Shown here in pieces: positions 25,847 to 35,674 of a stretch of 64,000 nucleotides of DNA. Numbering within the stretch: position 1 is the first letter of the stretch; every line of letters begins with the position of its first letter. The position numbers were made by a program, and so were the translations under genes. The notes beneath the pieces were generated by a model, which was not told the origin of the DNA, made no database searches, and worked only from the letters and a program-made list of their open reading frames with translations. Source of the DNA: Bacillus albus (GTDB taxonomy: Bacteria; Bacillota; Bacilli; Bacillales; Bacillaceae_G); NCBI RefSeq assembly GCF_001884185.1, contig NZ_MAOE01000121.1:1-64000 (forward strand). Reading direction: 5' to 3'.

Positions 25847-26182
25847 CAGAAATTCCTCCTTTTACGAAACTTTAACAATTCATACATTAACTATGAAAAA
25901 CTCAAAAATTCAAACAAATATTACATTCCTATCCATTCTCCCAGACCACTTTTATACATTCACACAATCCACTTCCTATTTACATATCAAACCCATTACA
26001 AATTGGTGCTGAATGTAATATAATTGCTAAGTTAGGGATTTTCTTTTTTAGTATTTAGTGCTAATATCAGAAAAGAGCCTTTTGACTTATTTTTACCTAA
26101 AATGTGGAATTTTGTTTTTTTCACAATAATGTAGGACATGATACCTACAAAGAGCTATTATTTTATTAAGAGAGGGAAAGAC
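25847..26182. promoter_or_regulatory. Divergent region upstream of dltX
   Basis: 336 bases between the M20 gene and dltX. It should hold the dlt promoter. I could not settle a -35/-10 pair by eye, and no terminator, riboswitch or other structure is evident. Confidence 0.4.
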
Positions 26183-26329
26183 ATGGAAAGATTAAAAGAG
26201 ATATGGTCTCGACCACTCACACAATGGGTTGCAAAGACGGTTTATTACCTTGCAATTTTATTTGCATTACTTTGGTTGTATGGATTCCATGATACAAACA
26301 CAAGTACATTTATTTACAATGAATTCTAG
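26183..26329 (+). CDS. dltX: DltX, teichoic acid D-Ala incorporation-associated protein
   Basis: 48 residues with one membrane helix (KTVYYLAILFALLWLYGF) and the conserved C-terminal aromatic motif TFIYNEF. ATG 26183 follows agagggaaag. DltX is the short first gene of many dlt operons and is needed for D-alanylation, where its C-terminus is thought to take part in handing D-Ala across or along the membrane. It lies 12 bases before dltA. Confidence 0.88.
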   Translation: MERLKEIWSRPLTQWVAKTVYYLAILFALLWLYGFHDTNTSTFIYNEF

Positions 26330-26341
26330 GGTGGGAACGTT

Positions 26342-27856
26342 ATGAAGTTATTAGAACAAATTGAAAAATGGGCTATTGAAACGCCTGATCAAACTGCTTT
26401 TGTTTGGCGAGATGCGAAAATTACGTACAAACAATTAAAGGAAGATTCTGATGCGTTAGCACATTGGATTTCTTCTGCGTATCCAGATGATCGTTCACCA
26501 ATTATGGTGTATGGCCATATGCAACCTGAAATGATTATTAACTTTTTAGGATGTGTAAAAGCTGGACATGCTTATATTCCTGTAGATTTATCTATCCCAG
26601 CTGATCGTGTACAACGTATCGCTGAAAATTCTGGTGCGAAACTACTTTTATCAGGAACTGAAGTAACTGTTACTGATTTACCAGTTCGCATTGTAAGTGA
26701 AGACAACTTAAAAGATATTTTCTTTACTCATAAAGGGAACATTCCAAATCCTGAACATGCGGTAAAAGGTGATGAGAACTTCTACATTATTTACACATCA
26801 GGAAGCACAGGTAATCCGAAAGGGGTTCAGATTACTTATAACTGCCTTGTAAGCTTTACAAAATGGGCTGTAGAAGATTTCAACTTACAAACAGGGCAAG
26901 TATTCTTAAATCAAGCACCTTTCTCATTCGATTTATCTGTCATGGATATTTACCCATCATTAGTAACAGGTGGTACACTTTGGGCAATCGATAAAGATAT
27001 GATTGCACGTCCAAAAGACTTGTTTGCTTCTTTAGAGCAATCGGATATACAAGTATGGACTTCAACACCATCTTTCGCAGAGATGTGTTTAATGGAAGCA
27101 TCTTTCTCTGAGAGTATGCTACCGAACATGAAAACATTCTTATTCTGCGGTGAAGTGTTACCAAATGAAGTAGCTAGAAAATTAATTGAGCGTTTCCCGA
27201 AAGCAACAATTATGAATACGTACGGTCCAACTGAAGCTACTGTCGCTGTAACAGGTATTCACGTTACAGAAGAAGTGCTTGATCAATACAAATCACTTCC
27301 AGTTGGCTACTGTAAATCAGATTGCCGCCTTCTTATTATGAAAGAAGATGGAACGCTTGCACCTGATGGTGAAAAAGGTGAAATCGTAATTGTCGGTCCA
27401 AGCGTAAGCGTTGGATATTTAGGAAGCCCTGAATTAACAGAAAAAGCATTTACTATGATTGACGGTGAGCGTGCCTATAAAACAGGCGATGCTGGCTATG
27501 TTGAAAATGGTCTTCTATTCTATAATGGTCGTCTTGATTTCCAAATTAAGCTGCATGGTTATCGAATGGAATTAGAAGAAATTGAGCATCACCTTCGTGC
27601 GTGTTCTTACGTAGAAGGAGCAGTTATCGTTCCAATTAAAAAAGGTGAGAAATACGATTATTTATTAGCGGTTGTTGTTCCTGGCGAACATTCATTTGAA
27701 AAAGAATTCAAATTAACATCTGCAATCAAAAAAGAACTCAATGAGCGATTACCAAACTACATGATTCCACGTAAATTCATGTATCAATCTTCTATTCCAA
27801 TGACACCAAATGGAAAGGTAGATCGCAAAAAATTATTGAGTGAGGTTACAGCATGA
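26342..27856 (+). CDS. dltA: D-alanine--D-alanyl carrier protein ligase DltA
   Basis: 504-residue adenylating enzyme that activates D-alanine with ATP and loads it on the phosphopantetheine arm of DltC. Adenylation-domain motifs are complete: the P-loop [13 protein letters not shown] (about 153), [17 protein letters not shown], and the catalytic Lys in [10 protein letters not shown] near the C-terminus. ATG follows gggtgggaacg. It overlaps dltB by four bases (ATGA). First large gene of the cell-wall D-alanylation operon, which lowers negative surface charge and protects against cationic peptides. Confidence 0.96.
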   Translation: MKLLEQIEKWAIETPDQTAFVWRDAKITYKQLKEDSDALAHWISSAYPDDRSPIMVYGHMQPEMIINFLGCVKAGHAYIPVDLSIPADRVQRIAENSGAKLLLSGTEVTVTDLPVRIVSEDNLKDIFFTHKGNIPNPEHAVKGDENFYIIYTSGSTGNPKGVQITYNCLVSFTKWAVEDFNLQTGQVFLNQAPFSFDLSVMDIYPSLVTGGTLWAIDKDMIARPKDLFASLEQSDIQVWTSTPSFAEMCLMEASFSESMLPNMKTFLFCGEVLPNEVARKLIERFPKATIMNTYGPTEATVAVTGIHVTEEVLDQYKSLPVGYCKSDCRLLIMKEDGTLAPDGEKGEIVIVGPSVSVGYLGSPELTEKAFTMIDGERAYKTGDAGYVENGLLFYNGRLDFQIKLHGYRMELEEIEHHLRACSYVEGAVIVPIKKGEKYDYLLAVVVPGEHSFEKEFKLTSAIKKELNERLPNYMIPRKFMYQSSIPMTPNGKVDRKKLLSEVTA

Positions 27857-29019
27857 CCGCATATGGATCATTTTATTTTTTCGCTATAGTGGGCATTTTA
27901 TTAATACCTACTATCATAGCTGGATTAAAAGGTAAAATGTTGCGTAAATATAATGCCTTTTTAACATTAGTCATGCTTGCTATTATCTTCTCGGATAAAC
28001 CGAAGCAAGCGATTATGTTAGCCGCATTTATTATTTGGCAATATGCCCTAATTAAAGGCTATTTACTTTTAAGAAAACAAAATAATAGTACATTCACATT
28101 TTGTATAGCTGTTATTTTATCAATTTTGCCACTTATTTTGGCAAAAATCGCACCATTTGCACCTGATCTAAAGTTCATTGTATTTTTAGGTATGTCTTAT
28201 GTAACATTTAGGGCAGTACAAATGGTATTTGAAGTTCGTGATGGTTTAATTAAAGAACTATCCTTCTTTAATTTTTGGGAATTCGTTTTATTCTTCCCAG
28301 CTATTTCAACGGGCCCTATCGATCGTTACCGTAGATTCCAAAAAGATATTCAAAAGCCACCTAGTGCAGAAGAATATCAAAATTTACTATATACAGGATT
28401 AAACCGTATTTTCCAAGGTTTCTTGTATAAATTTATTATCGCTTACTTAATAAAGCAATATTTTATGGATCCGGCATTTGCACAGCAAGATACAATTCTA
28501 TCTAATATGATTTACATGTATAGCTATAGCTTATATTTATTCTTTGACTTTGCTGGTTATAGCTCATTTGTAATTGGTGTAAGTTATATGATGGGAATTA
28601 AAACGCCAGAAAACTTTAATAAGCCATTCATTAGCCGTAATATTAAAGACTTCTGGAACCGCTGGCACATGAGTTTATCATTCTGGTTCCGTGATTTTAT
28701 TTACATGCGTTTCGTCTTTTTTGCAACGAAGAAAAAGTTAATTAAGAACCGTTACACAATTTCGTATATCGGTGCATTTTTAAACTTTTTCATCATGGGA
28801 ATTTGGCATATTACTGGTGAGCATGTGTATCAATACATTATTTATGGTCTCTATCATGCCGCACTGTTCATTTTATTCGATATTTTCGAACGAAAAAACA
28901 AGAAGCATAAGTTTTGGCCAAACAATAAATTTACACACGTCCTTGCGATTGTAATTACGTTCCACGTTGTATGTTTCGGTTTCCTCATTTTCTCTGGACA
29001 CCTTAACAGATACTTTTAA
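27853..29019 (+). CDS. dltB: D-alanyl transfer protein DltB (MBOAT family)
   Basis: 388 residues, multi-pass membrane O-acyltransferase that forms the route for D-Ala from DltC to lipoteichoic acid. MBOAT features include [33 protein letters not shown] and the catalytic His in [11 protein letters not shown]. The start overlaps the dltA stop. A hairpin-containing gap of 69 bases separates it from dltC. Confidence 0.95.
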   Translation: MTAYGSFYFFAIVGILLIPTIIAGLKGKMLRKYNAFLTLVMLAIIFSDKPKQAIMLAAFIIWQYALIKGYLLLRKQNNSTFTFCIAVILSILPLILAKIAPFAPDLKFIVFLGMSYVTFRAVQMVFEVRDGLIKELSFFNFWEFVLFFPAISTGPIDRYRRFQKDIQKPPSAEEYQNLLYTGLNRIFQGFLYKFIIAYLIKQYFMDPAFAQQDTILSNMIYMYSYSLYLFFDFAGYSSFVIGVSYMMGIKTPENFNKPFISRNIKDFWNRWHMSLSFWFRDFIYMRFVFFATKKKLIKNRYTISYIGAFLNFFIMGIWHITGEHVYQYIIYGLYHAALFILFDIFERKNKKHKFWPNNKFTHVLAIVITFHVVCFGFLIFSGHLNRYF

Positions 29020-29020
29020 T

Positions 29021-29054
29021 GCACCCTTCTTATAACTAGTAAGAAGTTGCACAT
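29021..29054 (+). promoter_or_regulatory. Hairpin between dltB and dltC
   Basis: tgca-ccCTTCTTA loops to TAAGAAGttgca, an imperfect stem of about 11-12 pairs without a U tract, in an operon that is otherwise tightly packed. It may be an RNA-processing or stability site that lets the carrier-protein gene be expressed apart from dltB. Confidence 0.5.
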
Positions 29055-29088
29055 ATAATATATTTCGGATATAAAGGAGATTTTAAAA

Positions 29089-29328
29089 ATGGCAGAATTC
29101 AAAGAGCAAGTATTAGATATTTTAGAAGAAGTATGTGAAAACGATATTGTGAAAGAAAACTTAGATGTTCAGTTATTTGAAGAAGGTATTCTTGATTCTT
29201 TCGCTGTAGTATCTTTATTAGTTGAATTCCAAGAGCGTTTAGATATTGAAGTTTCTATTTCTGATTTTGACCGTGACGAGTGGGCTACTCCAAACATGGT
29301 TATTAAGAAGTTGGAAGAAATCCGATGA
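29089..29328 (+). CDS. dltC: D-alanyl carrier protein DltC
   Basis: 79-residue acidic four-helix carrier protein. The phosphopantetheine attachment Ser is in [13 protein letters not shown] (about residue 36). It accepts D-Ala from DltA and presents it to DltB. ATG follows ataaaggag. It overlaps dltD by four bases. Confidence 0.96.
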
Positions 29329-30500
29329 ACAAAGCAAAATTTGGTCCGATGCTTTTAGCATTGGCCCTTTTTGCTGTATTCTTACTTATTCCAACGCGCT
29401 TCCTACTTCCACTTTTAAGTGATGAAAAAGTAGAACAAGCTGCCACTTCTTTAAAAGAAGAAAAGATTCAAAGTATGATTTTACAGCAAAAGATGTTAGC
29501 AGACTCGAAATACCTTCCGATGTATGGATCATCGGAGTTCGCACGTATGGATGCTTACCATCCATCGAATTATTTTAAAGTAAAGCCTGAAGGATTCACA
29601 CCATTCCTACTTGGACGCGGTGGAACACAAGACCTTGTACATGTATTAAACTTTGCATCTACAATGGATCAATTGAAGGATAAGAAAATGGTATTCGTTC
29701 TTTCTCCGCAATGGTTTGTTCCACAAGGTATTGATGAAACACACTTTGCACCTAACTTTTCAAAACAACAAGGTTATCACTTCATTTTCAACGATGATGT
29801 AAAACCTGAAATGAAAAAGCAAATTGCAAAGCGCTTATTAAACTTTGAGATTGTTAAGAAAGAAACTTTACTTAAAATTTCGCTTGAAGGTATCGTTTAC
29901 GATGATACAAAGCATAAAGTAAAAGCACTTGCTGCTAAACCTTTCGCTTATATTTATCGTAACATTTTAGATCGCAAAGATTTATTTACAGCAATGTTTG
30001 ATATTAAACCGCATAAAGAAAAGCTTGACCCTTCATTAAAACAAATGAACTGGGATGAAGCTCGTAAACATGCAGATCAAACAGGTGCAGCAGAATCTGA
30101 ATCTAATGAATATGGTATCGAAGATGGTTACTTCAATAGCAAAATCAAGAAGAAATTAAAGCAACGTGAGGGCTACTTAAAAAATGATGCTTATGATCAA
30201 TCTCCAGAATATGAAGATTTACAAATTGTACTTGATTTATTAAAACAATCTGGTGCAAAACCACTCTTCATTTCTGTCCCTGTAAAAGGTCCTTGGTACG
30301 ATTACGCTGGCTTCCCGAAAGAACGCCGCGAATTGTACTATAAGAAAGTTCATGAGCAAATTGAGAAAGCTGGCTATCCAATCGCCGACTTCTCAAATCA
30401 TGAGTATGATAAATACTTCTTAAAAGATCATATGCACTTAGGTTGGAAAGGCTGGGTTTATATCGACGAGGCCGTCCAACAATTTTATAAAGCAAACTAA
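29325..30500 (+). CDS. dltD: D-alanyl-lipoteichoic acid biosynthesis protein DltD
   Basis: 391 residues with one N-terminal membrane anchor ([19 protein letters not shown]) and an extracytoplasmic SGNH-like hydrolase/esterase domain. The nucleophile Ser sits in [12 protein letters not shown], and the distal Asp/His is in [13 protein letters not shown]. DltD acts in the last step of D-Ala transfer to teichoic acid outside the membrane. Last gene of the operon, closed by a strong terminator. Confidence 0.95.
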
Positions 30501-30502
30501 TG

Positions 30503-30538
30503 AAAAGACCGCTTGAATTATTCAAGTGGTCTTTTTCT
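30503..30538. terminator. Terminator of the dlt operon
   Basis: AAAAGACCGCTTGAA pairs with TTCAAGTGGTCTTTTT (one G-U), loop tta. It also lies at the 3' end of the convergent monooxygenase gene. Confidence 0.9.
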
Positions 30539-31612
30539 ATATACATTTTGCAATTGTTCGATTACGCTATCTGCTTCTTTCATCACTCGCTCCACTACAT
30601 GCTGGGCCGATTCTATTCGTGCTAATGATGACGCTTGTCCTGCCCAAAGCGACATATATTCTCCTTTATTATGTTTTGCTGCTTCTTGGCGTATTTTAGA
30701 GGTTAATACATTTTGTACTGGATACATCGGAAGCCCTTCTTCTTTCCCTTCATGCTTCTCTATAAATTCATTACGAATACCCCGTGCATATTTCCCGGAA
30801 AACGCACGAGTCACAGTTGTACTTGTATCTGTACTACGTAAAACCGCTTGTTTATATACATCATGCGTAATACTTTCTTCACTCGTTAAAAAAGCAGATC
30901 CCATTTGTACAGCTTCTGCCCCCAGTGTAAATGCCGCAACAAGCCCTTGTCCGTTCATTACACCACCTGCTGCAACAATTGGGATATGCGGGACTGTTGC
31001 TACTAACTGCGGAATTAATGCGAATGTCCCAATCATAGCGTCCTGTTCTTTTCCGATAAATGTCCCTCTATGCCCTCCTGCTTCGCTACCTTGACCGACA
31101 ATAATGTCTACTCCTAATTCAGCAAGTACTTTCGCCTCTGCCACATGAGTAGCTGTTCCGATGACTTTTATTCCTCTTCTTTTTAAGTCATCTATTTCTT
31201 CTTTTTCTAACGTTTGAAATGCAAAACTAACGACTGGCACGTTTTCTTCTACTAACACTTGTAATTGTTCTTTATAACTTTTTGGAAGCTTTACCTGCTC
31301 TTCTTCCTCTATACCGAATTCTCTATTCACTCCGCTAAGTAATCTTTTTGCCAAGATTACCTTCTCTTCTTCTATTTGTATCTCTTTCGTTAACAGTAAG
31401 TTAACACCAAAAGGCTTATCCGTTCGTTCCCTTATTTTATAAATTGCGTCACGAATCTGTTCAGGGCTCATATAGCCTGCTCCAAGCGTTCCTAATCCTC
31501 CGCTATTACTTACAGCTGCAACAAGTTCTGGCGTCGTAATCGCACCCGCCATACCCGCTTGAATGATTGGATACTTAATTTGTAATATATCTATAACTCG
31601 ACTTGTAAACAT
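30518..31612 (-). CDS. Nitronate monooxygenase / 2-nitropropane dioxygenase family
   Basis: 364-residue FMN-dependent TIM-barrel enzyme. Family landmarks are PIIQAGMAGAITTPELVAAV, SNSGGLGTLGAGYM, GSEAGGHRG and AAGGVMNGQG. It oxidises nitronates such as propionate-3-nitronate; a FabK-like enoyl-ACP reductase is a related alternative. I start at ATG 31612, five bases after aggag. Only about 45 bases separate it from the end of the IS607-type element, so its native promoter may be displaced. Confidence 0.85.
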   Translation of the reverse strand: MFTSRVIDILQIKYPIIQAGMAGAITTPELVAAVSNSGGLGTLGAGYMSPEQIRDAIYKIRERTDKPFGVNLLLTKEIQIEEEKVILAKRLLSGVNREFGIEEEEQVKLPKSYKEQLQVLVEENVPVVSFAFQTLEKEEIDDLKRRGIKVIGTATHVAEAKVLAELGVDIIVGQGSEAGGHRGTFIGKEQDAMIGTFALIPQLVATVPHIPIVAAGGVMNGQGLVAAFTLGAEAVQMGSAFLTSEESITHDVYKQAVLRSTDTSTTVTRAFSGKYARGIRNEFIEKHEGKEEGLPMYPVQNVLTSKIRQEAAKHNKGEYMSLWAGQASSLARIESAQHVVERVMKEADSVIEQLQNVYRKRPLE

Positions 31613-31644
31613 CATTTCTCCTGCTACTAAAAATATAGACAAAT

Positions 31645-31800
31645 GTATATTCTTAGAGTATTCCTGCTTCTACGTGCCCTGCCTCGCTAATCACTTGCTA
31701 CTACAGTTTGCTGTGACACTCCACAGGCGTAAATTCCGATGTAGCCCACCGTACATATATACAATCTATTTACGTTAGTATTGTATATTTTTTTGCTTGT
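31645..31800 (-). ncRNA. Probable omega RNA (reRNA) of TnpB
   Basis: The stretch from the 3' end of tnpB to the element's right end contains several short inverted pairs (for example gtggagtgtcacag and tacggtgggctacatcgg on the minus strand) and ends in agaagcaggaata. In characterised TnpB systems the scaffold RNA comes from exactly this place, with the guide read from flanking DNA, here starting near ctctaagaatatacatttg. Extent inferred, not measured. Confidence 0.5.
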
Positions 31801-32927
31801 AAAAGGTTGATAGATGCATTTAAATCTCTATCTATTACATTTCCACAATCACATGTATATACTCGGTCAGACAGCTTTAAATCCGACTTTTTTTGACCGC
31901 AACATGAACATATTTTAGAAGATGGATAGAATCTGTCCACTTGCCGTAGTTCAATTCCATATTCCCTACATTTCGTTAATAACCATGTTTTAAAAGCATA
32001 AAAACATTGTTGCGCTACAGCTTTAGATAGATGTTTGTTCTTCATCATACCTTTCACATTCAAATCTTCTACTGTAATAAACATTGGCTTGGTTTTCACC
32101 ACATCATTTACAATAGACTTTACATACGCTAATCGAATATTTGCTAGCCTAGCATGTAGTTTTTGCACCCTAAGAATATTTTTGTTTATATTCGCTCTTT
32201 TATTAGTAACAGGTTGTTCACCTCTCTTTCTTATATTTTCAAATTTGCGTGATAAAGAGCGTTGTTCACGTTTTAACCGTTTTTCTATCTTTTTTACTTG
32301 TACTGTTTTATTTATATTTTTGTGAGTTTTTCCATCGCTACGTACAGCGAAGTCTTTAATTCCCAAATCAATTCCTATACCTACTGCATTGAGAATTGAA
32401 TTTGGTTTTACCTCTTTCACTTCACAGAGTATAGACACATAGTATCTTCCTGCTCTTTGATATACTATACCACTTTTTACAGTTGTATTTTTTGAAATAT
32501 ATCCATACTCTTTTAACCTTATCCAACCAATTGTAGGGACTTTTACTCTATGTCTTTCTACTGTCCAATCTGTTTTGTTGTTTTTCGGAAAGTAGCACTT
32601 CACATCTTGCTTCTTCTTTTTTTTATATCGAGGAAACTTAGATAAACCTTTAAAAAATCGCTTAAAAGCTTTATCTCCATTCATAATCGCTTGTTTTACC
32701 GCTTTGCTCGACACTTCTTTAATCCACTGGTCACACTCTTTTATATGAATGTTGTTTAGCCATTTGGAAAAGTCATAGCCACTAAGAAATTTCCCCTCCG
32801 ACTCATATACCTCTTTATTTTTAGAAATATACAGGTTATATACATATCGACACACCCCAATAGTTTGACGGATTTTACTAACTTGTTCAGTTGTCGGTTT
32901 GATTTCTATTAAATATGCTCTTTTCAT
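31770..32927 (-). CDS. tnpB: RNA-guided endonuclease TnpB of an IS607-type element
   Basis: 385 residues. The RuvC-like active site is intact: Asp in GIGIDLGIKDFAV, Glu in FITVEDLNVKGM and Asp in NVIDRDLNASINLL. The four zinc-ribbon cysteines are also present (ICSCCGQKK and YTCDCG). The N-terminal ISKNKEVYESEGKFLSGYDF region is usual for OrfB/TnpB. Such proteins cut DNA next to a short motif under guidance of the element's own RNA and favour its retention. The ATG overlaps the tnpA stop. No frameshift seen. Confidence 0.9.
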   Translation of the reverse strand: MKRAYLIEIKPTTEQVSKIRQTIGVCRYVYNLYISKNKEVYESEGKFLSGYDFSKWLNNIHIKECDQWIKEVSSKAVKQAIMNGDKAFKRFFKGLSKFPRYKKKKKQDVKCYFPKNNKTDWTVERHRVKVPTIGWIRLKEYGYISKNTTVKSGIVYQRAGRYYVSILCEVKEVKPNSILNAVGIGIDLGIKDFAVRSDGKTHKNINKTVQVKKIEKRLKREQRSLSRKFENIRKRGEQPVTNKRANINKNILRVQKLHARLANIRLAYVKSIVNDVVKTKPMFITVEDLNVKGMMKNKHLSKAVAQQCFYAFKTWLLTKCREYGIELRQVDRFYPSSKICSCCGQKKSDLKLSDRVYTCDCGNVIDRDLNASINLLQAKKYTILT

Positions 32928-33523
32928 AAGTCTTCATCCTCCGACATTTTCTTTTTGTATTTTCTCAACCCATATATTCTACAGCTAAATACATGAATGA
33001 TAGATATTAAATCCTGAACAAGTTCTTCTTGAGGAGATAGTTTCTCATTGTTAACAATCATAATTTCCACTCCCATTTTACAAAGAAACCCTTCAAACCA
33101 ATCATATCCAAGACGTACAAATCTATCTTTGTGTGCAATGATGATCGTCGAAATATTTCTTTCCATACAACTGTCAATCAGTTTATTCCACTGTTTTCTT
33201 TTGTAGTTTAATCCGCTACCAATATCTTTGATAACTTCATCTACAATCATTCCTCGTGCATTTGCGAATGTTTTTAAAAACTCAACCTGATTTTCTAAAT
33301 CATCTTTCTGACCTGGATTTGATACTCTTGTGTAAATAACTACTTTGCCTACTTTATTTTCTTCTTGAATACCCATATATTCCTTATACTGTTCTTCTGT
33401 ATAATATCTTCTTCCTTTTAGGTTTCGGTAAGCAGTTAAAACACCTTGATTGTCCCATCTTTACAATATCTTAACAGAGACATTAAGCATTTCTGAAAAT
33501 TCTTTTGGTTTATATTGTTTCAT
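32924..33523 (-). pseudogene. tnpA: IS607-type serine recombinase TnpA, broken by a nonsense codon
   Basis: The full reading frame starts at ATG 33523 with a MerR-like winged helix (MKQYKPKEFSEMLNVSVKIL), then hits TAA at 33461-33463 where relatives have Gln (L-Q-RWD), and continues without frameshift as RWDNQGVLTAYRN. The downstream 150 codons hold an intact catalytic domain, TRVSNPGQKDDLENQ with the nucleophile Ser and HKDRFVRLGYDWFE. An internal ATG (33376) could give a protein lacking the DNA-binding domain, so autonomous transposition is unlikely. Confidence 0.85.
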
Positions 33524-33687
33524 AATTACTTTTCACTATATATGCCTACTTTTGTCTATGCTTTTGTTTACTGTTTCTTCCTCCTATTCCCCTTATATCT
33601 TCTTTATTTGACAAACTTTCCCCTTCTTTTACAAGGGTTGAACTTCCTATGAAGCGAATATATTGAAAGTGAAGGAGGCTGAAAACA

Positions 33688-34608
33688 ATGATATATCCAA
33701 CAGCTTTACAACAAGGTGATACAGTAATGATTATTGCACCGTCCGGCCCACCAACAATTGAAAATGTATTAAAAGGGGTAAACGTACTACAAGAAATGGG
33801 GTTATCTGTAGTAATCGGAAAAAGTGTTTATGAGAAATATGGATATTTAGCTGGAAGTGATCAAGTTCGGCTCGATGATATACATGAAGCTTTTTCAAAT
33901 CATGAAGTAAAGGCCATTTTCTGCGCACGAGGTGGTTACGGAAGTGCCCGTCTCCTCCCTCACATTCAATATGAAATCATTCGGCAAAATCCAAAAATCT
34001 TTTGGGGATATAGCGATATTACAGCTTTACATACTGCCTTTTCACGTTATGCAAAGCTCGTTACTTTTCATGGCCCAATGGTGGAAGAGTTAGGTAAAGG
34101 GGTAGATTCTCTTTCTTTATCTTCTTTCAATCAACTATTCCATCCGTATTCCACCATCTTATCTGCTTCAGAATGTATCGTACCTACCTCTTCCTGTACT
34201 GTTACAGGCACGTTGACAGGAGGGAATTTAACTGTATTAACGAGTATAATTGGCTCATCCTATGAGATAAATACGGCTAATAAACTTTTGCTCCTTGAAG
34301 ATATTGGAGAAGAACCATATCGCATTGACCGTATGTTAAATCAGCTACTTTTATCTGGAAAATTCAATGAATGTAGTGGCGTTATTTTTACAAGTTGTCA
34401 CGACTGTACTCCTTCTAAACCATCTCAATCATTACAAACAATACTATATGAATATTTCGCACCATATCATATACCTGTTCTATTCGATTTACCGATCGGT
34501 CATATAAGCCCAAACATCGGGATTCCTCTTGGAGCTACAGCGACAATAAATACAAATAATAAAACACTCTCTATTTCCTCTGGCATAGTCACTCCGTTTT
34601 CAAATTAA
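33688..34608 (+). CDS. LD-carboxypeptidase (S66 family, LdcA/MccF-like)
   Basis: 306 residues. Serine peptidase of the S66 family, which cleaves the L-Lys(or mDap)-D-Ala bond of muropeptides in wall recycling; some members (MccF) give microcin C resistance. Visible motifs are MIIAPSGPP, CARGGYGSARLL, the nucleophile Ser in WGYSDITALH, and the distal Glu/His residues in LLLEDIGEEPYRIDR and LPIGHISPN. ATG follows gtgaaggaggct. Monocistronic with a strong terminator. Confidence 0.88.
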   Translation: MIYPTALQQGDTVMIIAPSGPPTIENVLKGVNVLQEMGLSVVIGKSVYEKYGYLAGSDQVRLDDIHEAFSNHEVKAIFCARGGYGSARLLPHIQYEIIRQNPKIFWGYSDITALHTAFSRYAKLVTFHGPMVEELGKGVDSLSLSSFNQLFHPYSTILSASECIVPTSSCTVTGTLTGGNLTVLTSIIGSSYEINTANKLLLLEDIGEEPYRIDRMLNQLLLSGKFNECSGVIFTSCHDCTPSKPSQSLQTILYEYFAPYHIPVLFDLPIGHISPNIGIPLGATATINTNNKTLSISSGIVTPFSN

Positions 34609-34640
34609 AAAGGAAAAGCGATTCCGCTTTTCCTTTTATT
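34608..34640. terminator. Bidirectional terminator
   Basis: AAAAGGAAAAGCG-attc-CGCTTTTCCTTTT, 13 pairs, between two convergent genes. Confidence 0.9.
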
Positions 34641-35034
34641 TATAATAATTAAAGATTCGTCCAGATGCGATATCTGCAATTTCTTCTGGAATAAATGTTT
34701 TACTAATATCAGTGCCAACATTTAATACTGCTGTAGCATCTTTCTCAATACTACCAAATAACTCTTTCCCACGTATCTTAATAAGGGGCGTTCCTTCTGG
34801 CAACACATCTTTTACAAATTCCATTTGTGTAAAGAACGGAACGATCCATCTATCCTCTCCTTGGAAATGACGCAAACGAAGTATTCCTTCTGTTGCCCCG
34901 TCCTCTGCTTCTAGTGAACCAGCAACATAAAACTCAGTAGATAAGAGCAATTCATAAAATTCCTTTTGCTTCTGTTTATCGTTCCCTGCTACAACAAGTA
35001 CTTCTTCTATTCTCTTTACCGGAATTTGCTCCAT
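34636..35034 (-). CDS. SseB family protein
   Basis: 132 residues with the SseB N-terminal pattern: FYELLLSTEFYVAGSLE near residue 25, then DRWIVPFFTQMEFVKDVLP, then IRGKELFGSI. E. coli SseB is linked to serine sensitivity; the molecular role is unknown. ATG is preceded by taggggtggcatc. Single gene with its 3' end in the terminator above. Confidence 0.75.
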   Translation of the reverse strand: MEQIPVKRIEEVLVVAGNDKQKQKEFYELLLSTEFYVAGSLEAEDGATEGILRLRHFQGEDRWIVPFFTQMEFVKDVLPEGTPLIKIRGKELFGSIEKDATAVLNVGTDISKTFIPEEIADIASGRIFNYYK

Positions 35035-35119
35035 ATGATGCCACCCCTATTTCAAAATGATTGTACTTAGATTATACGAAATATTCTTATTTTTTTCTAC
35101 ATAATTCGCAATTATTTTC

Positions 35120-35674
35120 TTAAAATAATTTTAATACTTCTTTTGTCGTCAAAATCGTAGCAAACTCCTCATGTAAATTTACAAGTGTCATATTGTGAAT
35201 ATCTTCTGCGCTATACTCTTTACCATCTAGACCTTTACGGTTAAAAGTAGCCGTCGCATCACTCACTAAATATGTTGTAAATCCTAAATTCCCTGCCATT
35301 CGTGTCGTAGTCTCCACACAGTGATTTGTCGTTAATCCTACAATCACTACTGCATTACATTTGTTTTCTCTTAATTGCTCTTCTAAATTTGTTCCAATGA
35401 ACGCGCTATTAACGGCTTTCTGAATAACTACTTCACCTGACAGTGGTTTCACTTCTTCTTTAAAGTTGACCGTTTCTGCTCCCTCATAAAACATCGACTG
35501 AGCATTTTCTTTATTTACATGTTGAATATGAAAAACTGGTCGTTTCCTTTTTCTCCATTCTGCTAACAAAATTCTCATATTTTCTTCAGCAAAAAGATTA
35601 TTTCTCTCACCCCAGTATGATAATTGAAATGCCTCTTGTACATCAATTATAATAAGTGCTATTTGATTATTCAT
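35120..35674 (-). CDS. Isochorismatase-like cysteine hydrolase
   Basis: 184 residues. The catalytic triad of the family is visible: Asp in LIIIDVQEAFQ, Lys in VIQKAVNSAF and the nucleophile Cys in LTTNHCVETTTRMAG. Members hydrolyse isochorismate, nicotinamide or other amides; the substrate here is unknown. I use the second of two adjacent ATGs (35674), five bases after aaggagg. That ribosome site lies inside the end of the upstream AhpD-like gene, with which it overlaps by eight bases, so the two form one operon. Confidence 0.85.
   Translation of the reverse strand: MNNQIALIIIDVQEAFQLSYWGERNNLFAEENMRILLAEWRKRKRPVFHIQHVNKENAQSMFYEGAETVNFKEEVKPLSGEVVIQKAVNSAFIGTNLEEQLRENKCNAVVIVGLTTNHCVETTTRMAGNLGFTTYLVSDATATFNRKGLDGKEYSAEDIHNMTLVNLHEEFATILTTKEVLKLF

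Larger units (their letters stand above)
31640..33560 (-). mobile_element. IS607-type insertion sequence
   Basis: A serine-recombinase tnpA and tnpB overlap by four bases (atga), as usual for IS607. The non-coding end beyond tnpB runs to a gtagaagcaggaat box near 31641-31656, typical of the right end of IS607/IS605-like elements. IS607 leaves no target duplication, so the left end (somewhere after 33523) is approximate. It sits between the monooxygenase and the LD-carboxypeptidase genes. Confidence 0.75.
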
